In this document: in pieces, positions 22,243 through 33,555 of the stretch
How positions within the stretch are numbered: the stretch's first letter is position 1
Layout of the letters: each line of letters begins with the position of its first letter
Source of the DNA: Allomyces arbusculus
Lineage: Eukaryota > Blastocladiomycota > Blastocladiomycetes > Blastocladiales > Blastocladiaceae
Length of the DNA stretch: 64,000 nucleotides
Direction of reading: 5' to 3'
NCBI GenBank assembly: GCA_027604705.1
Contig: JADHYV010000091.1
Coordinates: forward strand, 302 to 64,301
Position numbers and translations under genes: made by a program
The notes under the pieces: model-generated
What the model was told of the DNA's origin: nothing
What the model saw: the letters and a program-made list of their open reading frames with translations, nothing else
Database searches by the model: none

Positions 22243-22548
22243 GGTTGCGTTGGGTGCTAGTGCAGCGTGACGTGCAGCGTGGCGTGCAGCGGTGGCCGCT
22301 GGATCCAACTTCTTTGACACGCGCCCGGCCGGCGTGCAAAAGGGTGGTGCAAATGTCCCGCGGTTGTCTCGCGCCCTGGATTGACACAGTCACGCGTCGG
22401 CGCCTGATGTGTTGTTACAGCGCCCTCGTTAGCAGCCATCGATGGCCCTTGGCTGCATCAAATTGCTCTGTCGCTCGTTCGGCAATCCCAATCCACTCCT
22501 GCCGCTTGACCACCATTAGCACCAGCGCGCGCAAAGCAATTGTCAACC
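22243..22548. promoter_or_regulatory. Shared divergent promoter, DHX37/CIA2
   Basis: 306 bp between opposed start codons. It includes a short direct repeat of GCGTGACGTGCAGCGT type at 22260-22285. No TATA-like box recognised. Bidirectional promoter inferred from gene orientation only. Confidence 0.4.
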
Positions 22549-23220
22549 ATGACGCTCATTAACGCCAACCCGACTGTCTACGAGACGCCGACCGCGGGCC
22601 CACGCGTCGCGCGCGACCACGAGCTCGACGAGGATGTCTCCGACGAGTTTGACGCGCAAGAAATCTTTGGTGACGATCAGTCAATTCTCACGAAAAAGCA
22701 CAGCGAGCCTCGATGAGTCTCCCGAGGGGCAGCGACAAACTGACGACATTCACGCCCATTCTTCACTGGCCAGCAGACCTGATTCGCAATATCAATGACC
22801 CGGAGCACCCGCTGACGCTTGAGCAGCTCAATGTTGCGCAAATCGACCACATTTCCGTTGATACGCCGCGGCAGCACGTGGTTGTGCGGTTCACGCCGAC
22901 GATCCCGCACTGCTCCATGGCCACGCTGATTGGTCTGTGCATTCGTGTGCGGTTGCTGCGCGCGTTACCGGCACGGTTCAAGGTGGACGTGCTTGTGCGC
23001 GAGGGGACGCATCAGTCAGAGAAAGCGGGTATGTTGTGGGGGGCTCCTTATATGCGTCACGTTTGTGGAAGGGATTGTGGTCGCTGATCATGTCACCCAT
23101 CGATTCGATTTGGTAGTCAACAAGCAGCTCAACGACAAGGAGCGTGTGGCCGCAGCGCTCGAGAACAATAACTTGCTCGAGGTCGTGAACCAGTGCCTGG
23201 CCACGGCCATGGTCGCGTAG
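22549..23220 (+). CDS. CIA2: Cytosolic iron-sulfur assembly component CIA2 (FAM96/MIP18)
   Basis: Targeting factor that, with Cia1 and Mms19, delivers Fe-S clusters to cytosolic and nuclear apoproteins. Exons 22549..22669, 22777..23028 and 23117..23220 give 158 aa. The reading starts [10 protein letters not shown] as in CIA2B. The first junction yields [20 protein letters not shown], the DUF59 core; then [20 protein letters not shown] with the conserved reactive cysteine after PTIPH. The second junction yields [20 protein letters not shown], and the C-terminus is [10 protein letters not shown]. Both introns are phase 1. Length and all conserved blocks agree with the family. Confidence 0.95.
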
Positions 23221-23458
23221 GACACCAACGAGAGCCTGGGCGGCGCGACCGACTGCTACGCCGATTTGTACATACATGCATCCATCTTGACAAAATACAA
23301 GCTCCCTTAAATTATGAATCCTGAAAAAGACAAACGAGGATCAACGAAAATAAACGACGCGCCGCTGACCCTCGCGAGCTGGGCCAGCAGCTCGTCCCAA
23401 ATCGACACCGACTGTACAAAGCTCCTCTCCATCCATCGCTCATGCACCAACACAGCCC

Positions 23459-23968
23459 TTACTCGGGCTTGGACGAGTTCCCGGCCTTTCCGCTAAACAA
23501 TCCACTGAACAGCGACCCCGTCGAAAACTCTTGTGCGGCGGCGCGCACCTGGTCGTCCGTGACCCCAGCTTCGCGCAACGCGAGCGCGAGTGCCTCCGTC
23601 TTGGCGCGCACGTCCTTGTCGGCCAAGACCTGGAACAGCTTCACTGACGGCTTGGCCAGCTGGTCGGGCGTGATCCCCTTGGCGGCGAGCGTGTCCTGGA
23701 AATCCTGCACGGCCTTGAGAAAGGCTGGCGAGTTTTGCAGCTTGGTTGCGAGGTCGGCGAGCAGCGAGTCGGTCTCGCTCGCGTAAACGGCGCGGGTCGT
23801 GGAGAAGGCACGCAGGCGCGTCGGCGCGCAGCACGGGCAGGTCGCAGAGTTCCGCAGGGATGCAGGGCGTGTTGCTGCGATAAGGGCAGGGCGGACGGCG
23901 GTGGCGCGGGTTGCGGCCAGCGCGGGTACTGCGGCTCGAGCGAGAACGTTGCGGGCAGTTGCGATCAT
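23459..23968 (-). CDS. Unknown mitochondrial helical protein
   Basis: 169 aa, no intron. The ATG at 23968 opens a typical mitochondrial presequence (MIATARNVLARAAVPALAAT, Arg/Ala/Ser-rich, no acids), ending about RAFSTTRAVYASE, which looks like a processing site. The mature part is predicted all-helical (DSLLADLATKLQNSPAFLKA, AVQDFQDTLAAKG, LRE-AGVTDDQVRAAAQEF) and ends in a Gly/Ser/Phe tail. I do not recognise a family. It is divergent from the ATP synthase gamma gene with 316 bp between starts, fitting a mitochondrial role. Confidence 0.7.
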   Translation of the reverse strand: MIATARNVLARAAVPALAATRATAVRPALIAATRPASLRNSATCPCCAPTRLRAFSTTRAVYASETDSLLADLATKLQNSPAFLKAVQDFQDTLAAKGITPDQLAKPSVKLFQVLADKDVRAKTEALALALREAGVTDDQVRAAAQEFSTGSLFSGLFSGKAGNSSKPE

Positions 23969-24284
23969 GGTTGATGTCGTTGGTTGAGGATCTCCTGGGT
24001 CGCGTGCAATGGCAATGGTGGTTGTTCTCAAGGTCGTGTCAAGAGGGTCAACAGTGGAAATTGGAATGGATGCATAGCAAATCATGTCATTTGCAGCTTA
24101 TTTTTGCAGTCTTTTCCAGAAGTGCAAGGTACGGTGTGAGCCCACGTGCCATGCCCACAACAGGGTCGGCGCTTGCTTCGGCCGGCCGCTGTGCTGCACA
24201 CGGAGAGCACCGAGCCGTCGTTCCCGATTTCGGTTGCTTTAGGACGAGCTGCCCACATCTGCCGACCGACTGCACCTGGACACT
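23969..24284. promoter_or_regulatory. Shared divergent promoter, mitochondrial pair
   Basis: 316 bp between the start codons of the unknown mitochondrial protein and ATP synthase gamma. No clear box motif; bidirectional use is inferred from orientation. Confidence 0.35.
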
Positions 24285-25742
24285 ATGCTGTCGAGCGCCT
24301 CCCGCCCCGTCGCCCGCGCGTACGTCTCGTGCGGCGACCCGACCGACCAACCAGGCCAAGCGTGGCCGTTCCCCTTGGCCGCACCGACCATGATCCCAAG
24401 CGTGTGCCGGGGGTCGCGGCCGACTCGGCCTGATTGCGACGAGTCGTTTGCGCCCAAAGAAGATGGGCAGCAATGCCGTGATCCATCATCCGGCGCCAGT
24501 GCAAGACCGTGACGCTAATCCGCGACCCGTCGCTCGCGATTTCGTAGTGCGGTGCAGTACCAGCAGCAGGCCCACATGGCCACGCTCAAGGAGAGTGCGT
24601 AGCGATGCTATCTTACGTGGTGAACTCGTTCGCGCGCGAGTTCGTCGAGACTGACAAGACGACGCGCGCCGTTTTCCAGTCCAGCTCCGCCTCAAGTCGA
24701 TCACCAACATTGCCAAGATCACCAAGTCGATGAAGATGATTGCCTCCACCAAGATGATGCGCGCCCAGCGCAACATGGACGCGGCGCGCGTCTACGGCTC
24801 GGCTGCGACGGGTACCGACCCCTTCCTCATTCTTGGACGGCCGGCGTTCGGCATCCGTCCCGTGCGCGTGTTCTGTCCCACTGACCACCCGCGCCAAACT
24901 CATAGCCGTCACCAAGCACGCCGGTGTCGAGGCTCAGGAGGGCAAGACCGACCTCTACATTGCCGTCTCGTCGGACCGTGGTCTTTGCGGTGGTGTGCAC
25001 TCGGCTGTGACCAAGGCCACCAAGAAGGCCGTTGCCGCGCAGGAGGGCGAGGGTGATCTCGTTGTGCTCGGTGACAAGTGCCGCTCGCAGCTCTCGCGTG
25101 AGCTCCGCGACAACATGAAGATGAACTTCAACCAGCTCGGCAAGAACGTGCCCACGTTCCTCGAGGCCTCGCTCATTGTCGACCAGATCCTGCGCAACAC
25201 GGTGCGCATCGACTTTCGCTTTTCCTTGTGCGAGAGGCTTCAAAAGGCCGGTTTACTGACCACTTGACATTCTGACGCGCTCACCATCACTGATACCGAT
25301 CCGCAACGCTCACGCCGACTCGTCTCGTCCTAATCGCGCCGCGCGTGCTCGAACTGCCCATTTCGGCCGCCAACAGGACCTGAAGGCCGACAAGACCGCG
25401 ATTGTCTACAACAAGTTCCTGTCCGTGATCGCCTACGAGCCGACGCAGCTGCCCGTTGTCTCGCAGTCGGCTCTGGCCGCGGCGCCCAAGCTCTCGACCT
25501 ACGAGATGGAGGAGGGTGACGTGCTCAAGGACCTGACCGAGTTTGTCTACGCGTCGGCGCTCTACTGGGCCATGGCCGAGGGCCACGCCGCAGAGATGTC
25601 GTCGCGCCGCACGGCCATGGACAATGCCACCAAGAACGCCGGCGAGATGATCGACCGTCTCACGCTCTCGTTCAACCGGCAGCGTCAGGCCACGATCACC
25701 AACGACCTTGTCGACATTATTACGGGTGCCTCGGCCCTGTAA
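24285..25742 (+). CDS. ATP3: ATP synthase F1 subunit gamma, mitochondrial
   Basis: Central-stalk rotor subunit of F1Fo ATP synthase. Exons 24285..24319, 24548..24594, 24680..24811, 24906..25201 and 25377..25742 give 291 aa. Exon 1 encodes [12 protein letters not shown], the presequence start. Exon 2 is only 47 bp and leads into ATLKEI, and exon 3 continues [20 protein letters not shown], the N-terminal coiled-coil helix. Exon 4 has [18 protein letters not shown]; exon 5 ends with [20 protein letters not shown] and [15 protein letters not shown], the C-terminal helix inside the alpha/beta ring. Each junction keeps frame; the first intron (228 bp) is the longest here and its acceptor (TTTCGTAG) was chosen because it alone preserves frame. 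Confidence 0.95.
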
Positions 25743-26360
25743 GCGTGCTCGACACGTTGTTGCGTGAAGAGGGGGGACACGGGGCTCGCTCGGCGCGCGC
25801 ACGGGAATTTGTCAAAGTTCACGGTTCGCGGCGGTAGGGGGAAGTATTAGTTTGATCCCTCGTTGCTCGGCCCGTTCCTTTGTTCATTCACGAGTAGGGA
25901 TGTCTCAATGGAATTTGCTCTCGGTTGCCCTTGCGTGTCGTTTCGTGCTGGTGCCCGTGTGCGTCCCCCCAGTCTCCTTTTTCCGCTTTCCTTCGAATCA
26001 TTCTTGCCCCACCACGAGTCGAAATACAATATCCAAAACGCCAACAGGGAAATGTCATTTGAATTGTTGCGCGAGAACCCGCGTCTGGCTCTCCATACAT
26101 ATTTGCTTCCCCGCTGACAGTTGAGGAGCACCAAGTCGAGCCGAACCATGAATTCCTGCTCCGAATTCAATAGTTTGCACCAATCCACCCACCTCGCATT
26201 GGCCGCGCCGTTTTTTGTGCGGTGGAAACGCGTCGTGGGTCCCAGCGCCGCGTATGACAGGAACGGGAACAACGACGCGTTGATTGGTGAAGCATCCAGT
26301 TGGATCCCACCGCACACTGGCAACACGTCGGCGAGGACAAGAGGAGGCTTGTCCACCCGT
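25743..26360. other. Convergent intergenic region
   Basis: 618 bp between the 3' ends of ATP3 and the next, minus-strand gene. A minus-strand frame of 169 codons (26356..25847) crosses it but starts right after the stop of that gene and has no domain; treated as chance. Nothing else seen. Confidence 0.5.
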
Positions 26361-27129
26361 TCACATCGCGGCCGGCTGTGATGCGCGCGCGAGTACTTCC
26401 TGCTCGGCCATGGTCACGTCGCCCTCCCCCAGCGACTCGACCTGGCCGGCGAGTGCGGTCAGCTCGACCAAGTCGGCTTGGATGGGTCGCAGCGTGTCCT
26501 GGATGCCTCGAGCGAGATCAACGTGCTATCCGCCAAGAACTTGGTCAGTCAAATCGTGAGCAGCGTGAGGGCGAGTTGGCACGAACGAACCTTGCGCAAC
26601 TGCTGCACCAACGGCAAGTGCTCGCTCGCAAGCACGCCGAGCTGCTTGGCACTGGTGGCACCGGTGCGCGCGCTCCCCGCAGCCCCGGCTGCGGTGGAGG
26701 TCACCCAGGGTTCGAGACGCGTCGTGAAGAGCTCGGCAAACGTGGCAAGGTCTTGCTGAATTGCTGGCGCAGCGGTCTCGACGTGGGTTGCGACATCGGT
26801 GAAGGGACGCAGTGTCTAGCGCGTGGAGGTCAATTGAATTAGCGCTCATGGTCCTGCCGCGAAACTGCGACATCAGGAATCAGATCACTCACGTCGTCAA
26901 TGGCCGTCCTGGCGTCGGTGGGGGCGGCGGCAGGCGAGTCCTGCGAGCTCGAGCTCGCAGCATCCGCACTGTCCACGGCCCACACTTCCTCTGGGTCCTT
27001 GCTTTGCGCGGACCATTCTGCGTCCTGAGCGGCCGCGGCGGCGAGGAGGTCGGACGAGAACAGCGTCACGCTCAAGTCGCGCGCCGCGTCGGTCCGAACA
27101 ATCGCGTCGATGAGATGCGGCGCGAGCAT
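26361..27129 (-). CDS. Unknown helical/coiled-coil protein
   Basis: Exons 27129..26893, 26815..26591 and 26525..26361 give 208 aa; both introns (77 and 65 bp) are phase 0 with donors GTGAGT and GTTCGT. The N-terminal 30 residues (MLAPHLIDAIVRTDAARDLS) are helical. A Ser/Ala/Asp linker follows, then a heptad-like helix (TDVATHVETAAPAIQQDLAT, FAELFTTRLEPW), QLGVLASEHLPLVQQLRKHV and GIQDTLRPIQADLVELTALA. Architecture resembles small subunits of tethering or BLOC/kinetochore-type complexes, but I cannot assign a family. Divergent from the CorA-type transporter gene. Confidence 0.6.
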
Positions 27130-27432
27130 CGGGATGGCCGGTCGTGATCAAAACGGGAACGACAGCGGTGTGTGGCGGCGTATCCGTCGTCGAAATGCAG
27201 CAAGTTACGGTAAATCAGCGGTGGGAAGCGACGGCACCGTGGCGCCGCCGCTGGCAAGAAGGCGCGCCGAGGCGCGACCGGGGCTCTCCTCCACGTTCAC
27301 GAGTTGATGGCAACGAAACCGAGGGCACGAGGCAGCGAGAGGTTGCCCAGGCGAAGGCCGTCCATGAATCATGATTGATGAGGCGGGACAGGGACGGCTG
27401 CTCGCCGTCGCAAGTGATTGAGGGCTGCCCCC
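27130..27432. promoter_or_regulatory. Divergent intergenic region
   Basis: 303 bp between opposed starts of the unknown helical protein and the CorA-type transporter. GC-rich, no distinctive motif; probably a shared promoter. Confidence 0.35.
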
Positions 27433-30154
27433 ATGAGCACAAGGACACCAACTGGTCTCGCTCCCGGTACGGTGGAATCTGTGCCAAGCGACACGGCAAC
27501 GACGACGGCAACGGCGACGGCAGCAACAGCGGCAAGCAGTCAAGGCCTCGGCGGCGCCACCAGCAGCAGCGGCAGCAGCACCATGTTCCCCCACCACCCG
27601 TCCGGCAACAAGCACCAGCACGCCGGCACGCTCGCCGATACCGACTCGTGGCACCCGTCGTTTGCCAACTCGGGCTCGCTCTCGGTCCCGCTGCCAACGC
27701 CTGCCGCCGCCGCTGCAAGCACCTCCACGCCGTCTGCCGATCTGACGTCGCCCGTCTCTGCGGACGAGGCCACTGCGCACACGCCTCTGCGCGGCAACTC
27801 GTCCCCGCGCATCATGAACCTCGCCGACCTCGCCAAGGCCGCCATGTCGCAGGCGCAAGCAGCTCCTGGTGCCGGTGCTAGCAGCAGCAGCGCCGCCAAT
27901 CCGCCGCCGCCTCCGCAAGCCGCGGCGACGACGGACCATGCGATGGACGATACCGCCGCAACCCTCCCCGCTGGTGGACCCTCAGAGGCCAACCTGCTCG
28001 AACACGGCGCCAGTGTCGACCCGGCCGTGCCTGCCGTGTCCGGACCCGTCTCGTCGCACGGACAAGTCATTTCGACCACCGACTGCGCGACCACGTTCCG
28101 GCCCGACGAGGATGTGGTCGAGCACCATCAGCACGAAACGCTCGGCCGGTCGACCGCTGAGCGCGGTCTAGGCAACATCCTGCGTCAGCGCGGGTCGTTG
28201 GATGGGGCCAAGGAGGGCAATGCCAGCAACCGTGCCGGCTGGGGTCGTCTTCGGCACGCCGTCAACGTTGCGTCGCGCTGGAACGCTGTGCACGCCGGCA
28301 GCGTGCGCATCCAGGCACTGCCCGGTGCCTCGCCGGGTATGTCTCTTGAAATAAGGGGGCGGAAACGCAACCACAGCAGTTCATGGTCGTGCCGGACGCT
28401 GGGCCGATTGTGTTGGTGCGACTTACCCGAACTGACCACGCTGTGGCGGTTCTCGAACGTTTTTTGCGCCACTAGGCATTGATGTGGACTCGGAGTCGAC
28501 CGACCAGTTCTTCCGCGAGCGGCTGCAAGCACCCGTCCGCGGCATCATTGTCGACTTCAATAAGGACCGTGTCGCCGTCGAGGACAATTTGAGCAATATC
28601 AGTTTCCCGGGCGCGCTGCAGTCGAAGCGGCCCGAGTGGGCACGTGTGCGCTGGATCCACGTCGAAGGGATTAGCTGGGAGGTGCTCAAGCCGCTAGCGA
28701 AGAAGTACCGTACGTGACTTTGTCTTCTTCCGGTTCCGCTCGCGAGCATCGCAACCTGATCAATGCCGATCCACGACAGGCCTCCACCCGCTCAGTGTCG
28801 AAGACGTGCTGCACACACCGCAGCGGTCCAAGGTCGACCATTACCCGGCACATCTGTTCGTGTCGATGCTCGTTTGTCGCATGGTCGCGCACGAACAGGT
28901 GATCGCCGAACAGAACGGGACGCCCGGTTTGTCACGCGCGCGGTCAATCACCTCGGCCGAGCCAACGGTGCGCGTCTCGGCGCCGCCGGCCTTGGCGCGC
29001 AAGGCGCTCTCGTCCAAGCTGTCGGAGCAGGAGAAACTCGCGCAGTTTGACCTTGTCGTCGACTACGTACGTTGGGTCATTCGTTGGCAGGTGGTGCTGC
29101 GTGAAACTAACTCTGACGGATCAACTTGAACAGTGCAGCATGTTCATGCTCGATGATGGCACCCTGATCAGCATGATGCGCCACGACGGGTCGTTTATCA
29201 CGCAGCCGATTCTCGACAGGCTCAGCGACGCGCGCACCAATCTTCGCTCGTTCTGCGACGTGTCGTTCCTGCTCCAGTCGTTGATGGACGTGATTGTCGG
29301 TACGGCAGTCGAGATTTCGCGTTGCTCCTTGGTTCGACACTGCGCCCTAACTATCGCTTGCCATGCGCCGACCAGATCACTACCTGCCTATCAGTGAGGC
29401 TTACGTGCAGCAGTTTGAAAAGGTCGAGGCCCTCGTGTTCGACAAGCCCACGATTGACCTGGTCAAGCGTGCGTCCGGCTTCACCACACCCATATCCTTT
29501 CTGGCCACGATCTGACCGCGCCCATCTTCTCCAGACCTTCACAGCGTCCAAAACGACCTACTCGACGTGCAACGCAAGTTGCAGCCCGTGGCCGCGATTA
29601 TCCGGTCGTTGCGGCACCTCGACGAGCAGGCCGCGGGCAACACGAACGTCTCGGCCGCGCGCATCACGCCCATGACGCGACTTTACCTGAATGACGTGCA
29701 GGACCACATCACGACGGTGCTCGAGAACATCCACTCGTTGCATGAGTGGTCCGAGTCGATGATCAACTTGACGTTCAACACTCTCGCGTTCTTGACCAAT
29801 GAGAACATGAAGGCGGTGCGTGCTTTGACTGATTGAGATTCATGCGATCACCGGACTTGGTGGACTGATATTGTCTCGTGCCACGCGCGATTGTAGTTGA
29901 CGGCCGTGTCGATTCTGTTCATTCCGATCACGTTCTTAGCCGGGGTGTACGTACTCTTGGCTCGCGGTTCCTCATATTTTCGATTTTCGTTGAGGTTCTC
30001 ACTCACGCAATGACCCCCACCCCATAGTTACGGCATGAACTTCACGCATTTCCCGGGCATCGAGGACGAAAACGGGTATTACTACTTCTGGGCAACGTGC
30101 GCGGTGATTGTGCTCGTGTCAGCCGGGTATTTGCGGTGGAAGCATTTCCTGTGA
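27433..30154 (+). CDS. CorA-family divalent-cation (Mg2+) transporter
   Basis: Pentameric CorA-type channel. Eight exons: 27433..28336, 28476..28709, 28780..29066, 29134..29299, 29376..29468, 29535..29815, 29897..29946 and 30028..30154, giving 713 aa. About 300 N-terminal residues are low-complexity. The cytoplasmic funnel contains RGIIVDFNKDRVAVEDNL, LHPLSVEDVLHTPQRSKVDH and LDDGTLISMMRHDG, then the long helix QNDLLDVQRKLQPV. The two C-terminal membrane helices are LTAVSILFIPITFLAGVYGM and YYFWATCAVIVLVSAGYL, with the signature YGMNF at about 673-677, split between exons 7 and 8. Seven introns make it the most interrupted gene here. Fungal relatives are Alr1/Mnr2 and bacterial-like CorA; membrane location not decided. 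Confidence 0.93.
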
Positions 30155-30587
30155 GCCAACATGTCGTGCCGTCGTTTGTGCCGTATCGCGTCGTGTCGCG
30201 TCTCGGTTGATAGTCGACTTGCTCTCACGTTGGTGGTCGAGCCTGTAACAATCTATTCGCAGTTTTAGCTTATCTCTGTTAAGTCGTTGATGCGGAGCCC
30301 TCTCCTGCAAAGCAAAAGGACTGGGAGGACCGAGATGATGATGAAAACGTAAATCACATCCAACAGCGGCTGCGTGGCACTGCATCGCACCGCCGAGACG
30401 CGCCCGCATCAGTCGTTACATCAGGTCCAACGGGAAAAAAAGGTGGTTCATTTACAAAATGTACATTCCGCGTGCGCCCTGGGCCCAAAGACTCGGGCAC
30501 GCACACGCGGCTCATGATCATGCCCGTCTGGCACGCATCGCCCAGACGGGTACTTCACGCACGGCCTCCGGGGTCGCACGCCCCGCA
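30155..30587. other. Convergent intergenic region
   Basis: 433 bp between the 3' ends of the CorA-type gene and the Yippee gene. Contains short AT-richer stretches suited to polyadenylation (around 30245-30290 and 30420-30460). No gene seen. Confidence 0.55.
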
Positions 30588-31099
30588 TCAAGAGCTGTCA
30601 TCGAGCACGCTGCGCTCCTTGGTCACGCTGCGCTTTTCGAGAATGAAGCGGTGCTCCTTGTACTTTTGCGAGGCTTCCGTCGCAAAGAGCTACATTGTCC
30701 GACGCGTTATTTGCGCGGTAGTATGGATGGGACGGACAGGACCAACTTGATCATCTCGGTCATCGACGTACGTATTTCCACCCGACAACGGCATGGCACC
30801 GCGCGCAGGAAATGTCGGCGACAACATGCAATCCCGTGGAGAGGTCGCGTTCCTCGCTTGGTCCGACCTCGACGTTGCACCTGGTTTCCGGGAGCGGACC
30901 GTCAGCGCTGCAGTCGTGCCGGGGCGGCGTAACCCGAGGGTCCAACATACACGCGGTCAAACAGGTAAGCCGGTCCGAGCCGGCCCTGGAAGGCCTTGGA
31001 AAAGACGGCGTCGGACTTGGCGAGATGCGTGTGGCAGGCGCGGCACGCGTAGAACGGGGTCGACGAGTCGTCGAGAAAGACGAGGAAGGGGCGGCCCAT
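30588..31099 (-). CDS. Yippee-family zinc-binding protein
   Basis: Exons 31099..30951, 30880..30772 and 30689..30588 give 119 aa, the usual Yippee length. The Yippee/Mis18-type fold binds zinc through two CxxC pairs: [12 protein letters not shown] in exon 1 and [14 protein letters not shown] in exon 2. The first junction gives [20 protein letters not shown] and the conserved TGLHVVADI; the second gives [20 protein letters not shown] and an end [11 protein letters not shown]. In fungi (Moh1) and animals the family is linked to growth control and GID-type ubiquitin ligases; exact role here is inferred only by family. Divergent from the deubiquitinase gene. Confidence 0.95.
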
Positions 31100-31552
31100 G
31101 GTGCTGGTGGGATAATGCGTCGTCGTGTGCTGCAGGTGCAGCGGTAGGATTGGTCGCGGGCGCGTGGGCGGTTCGGTGCGCCTGGTCGGTGCCGGCGAGC
31201 GCACTCTTGCTGCTGGATGCTAGATGCGGGCGTCGCGCTGTGTCGGTCGCTTTGCTCGGTGCCGGTGGCCACCAACACCAGCTGAGGAAACCGTTTGGCA
31301 GCATCGTTGCGAAAGAAAGGAGCCATTCTCGCAGCTCGGCGCGGTCGCGTGACGCGCGTGCCAAAAACGTCGCCCTAGGCCACCGCATGCCGTCGCAGCG
31401 ATATTTGCGGCAGCCGTCCACGTCGCACTGGCATGCAGGTGCAACCACCTGGGCCATACTGTCGCCAATCGTCCCCGCCGTTCGCTCACGCTCTCGTTTC
31501 CTCGTCGACGCCTGCACCGCGCACACGCGTGTCTGCTCTCAACACGCCCACC
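31100..31552. promoter_or_regulatory. Divergent intergenic region, Yippee/deubiquitinase
   Basis: 453 bp between opposed starts. An in-frame ATG at 31433 could extend the deubiquitinase by 40 residues, but that stretch shows no homology and the ATG at 31553 has the better context (CCCACCATG). Confidence 0.4.
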
Positions 31553-33452
31553 ATGTATCCAGCTCGCGCCCAGGCCGCCCCGCCGCTTCCGCCGCCGCCG
31601 GCAACGCACCACTCGCGCCGGCCCTCGCTCAAGCAGCTCGTCCCGTCATGGCCAGGACACGCACGCGCACCCGTGACCAACGCCGAAGACCACGAGCGCG
31701 CCGTCTCTGCGCTGCTGGACCTAATCCCTGAACACTGTCCCGTCGCGACGCGCGCGCACGCCGAGTGGGCGCTGGCCGCGACCGGCGGCAAGTCGGTCCG
31801 CGCTGCCGCACAGTACCTGGAAGACTGGTCCGAGGCGCTGGCTGGCGCGATCCACCCACCCGACTTGGCAACGGCACCTGCGACGCTCCGTGGGATCGAG
31901 AACAGTGGCAATACGTGCTACGTCGACTCGCTCGTGTTTGCCCTGTTTGCGTGCAGCGATGCATTGGATGCGGTGCTCACGCAGGACCTGTCGGTTCGGC
32001 CCGCGGAAGCGCCAGCAGCTGCTGGCGCGAGTAGCGACGCGGATGATGACGATGTCCCGCTCGCAACGACTGTCGAGGGACCGGCAGCGTCTTCTCCACC
32101 GGAAGCGGCACCCACAGTGCCGGCCCCCGTTTTCTCCTCGGCACCATCCCCACCAACCCCCGAGGAACTGCACCGCATCGCGCTCCTCCAAAACGTGCAG
32201 ATCTTACTTGTCCTCGTCGTGAACCGCCTGCGCAAGGGCCATCTCGTGACAAAATACGACGTGCGGCACCTCGAAGCCGCGATCAAGGCACTCTGGCGGG
32301 ACGTGGGCACCAACACCGGGCTCGTCGGGCACCAAGAGGACGTATCCGAACTCTTCCTCTTGCTCGTGCAGTGCTTTAAGGCCCCCTCTCTCCCGCTCTG
32401 GCAAACGATCTATCACGGTGGCCGCGCCGACGCCAATGACGACATGCGCATTGTCACAGAACGGTGTCTCGCGCTGGCGATTCCGGACCCGAAATGCAAG
32501 GACCCGGTGCATCTCGAGCAGCTGCTCGCGAGTTACTTTTTTGATAATCGCGTCTCGCAGATTTGGCGCAAGGTGCCGAAGAGGCATGCGCACGGACCCG
32601 TGGACCACGTGCCGCGTGTGCGCCGGTTTGATTCGAGCGTCTCGGTCGAGTCGTTTATGACGACGAAAGTGGATGGGTGGAGTATGATGAAGTTGCTGCC
32701 GTTCTTGGCGGGCGAGGACGAGGCCGGTGCGCTGTCTTTGTTTGTTGCTCTCTTGCCGCGATCGAAGCCTCGACTGACGTTTTTTGACTGGTTTTCTTGC
32801 AGGTGAACGCTCGACACTCCTCTCACCGTCTTCGCCGACCGCCGAACAGCGCATGCTCGTGCCCATGGTCCTGAAGCGGTACTACCTCAAGGACCAAGGC
32901 CCCGGAAAACCGCCACTCCCAAAACGGTGCGCGCGACAAGTCCTAGTCCCCATGGATATTCGGTTCGACGCCTTCACGACCGACTCCTCCACCGACAACT
33001 TGTCTGCGCCACACCATGCCGGATCGACGCTCGTCCTCCGCGCTGTGATCTGCCACCTCGGCGAGTCCCCCACCGCAGGTCATTTCGTGACCTACGTGAA
33101 TGCAACTCCCCCCTCCGGGGCCGACGAGGCTGCGGCAGCGGCACCGGGACCGACGTGGTTACGGTTTGATGGAGTGAAGGATGAGGGCAAGATTCAGTGC
33201 TTCACGACGACGGCAGCGATCACTAGGCAGTTCATGGACGAGGTGGCCAAGAATGCCTACATGTTGTTCTATGAGTGGGTGCCGGCGTCGCAGGTGTCGA
33301 GCTTGCTCGCGGCCGAGTCGGATACGGACGTGCCGGTGGGCTCGTCGTCAGCGCAGGATACCGAGGACGGCCACCTGGCGCTCGAGATGCAGTTGAAAGA
33401 GTATCGCAAGCGCCGTGGGCTCGGGCGCCGCGACGAGTGTTGCATTATGTAG
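31553..33452 (+). CDS. USP-family deubiquitinase with C-terminal CaaX box
   Basis: Cysteine protease cleaving ubiquitin. Exons 31553..32726 and 32803..33452 give 607 aa (76-bp phase-1 intron, donor GTGCGC). The catalytic Cys box is LRGIENSGNTCYVDSLVFAL, Cys near residue 122. After a low-complexity insert the thumb region has GTNTGLVGHQEDVSELFLLL. The His box is AGHFVTYV followed by WLRFDGVKDE and NAYMLFYEW. The last four residues are CCIM, a CaaX sequence of the farnesylation type, preceded by a basic stretch (EYRKRRGLGRRDE). Membrane anchoring by prenylation is therefore inferred; among USPs, mammalian USP32 is known to be prenylated. No zinc finger or UBL domain seen. The subfamily is not assigned. 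Confidence 0.88.
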
Positions 33453-33555
33453 AGAGCCGGTAGACGGATGTGTGGGCTCTGTTTGGGCCCGGAAATTGGA
33501 TAACCAGATTTGCCAACCGCAATCATTTCATTTGCCATCAAAAAATCGCGGTCAA

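Noticed and set aside
22243-22320. N-terminal extension of DHX37 starting at 22320
   Set aside because: The codon there is GTG, and family similarity starts exactly at the ATG at 22242.
25847-26356. 169-codon minus-strand frame
   Set aside because: Begins within the 3' flank of the helical-protein gene, no recognisable segment, contains 3' UTR-like composition.
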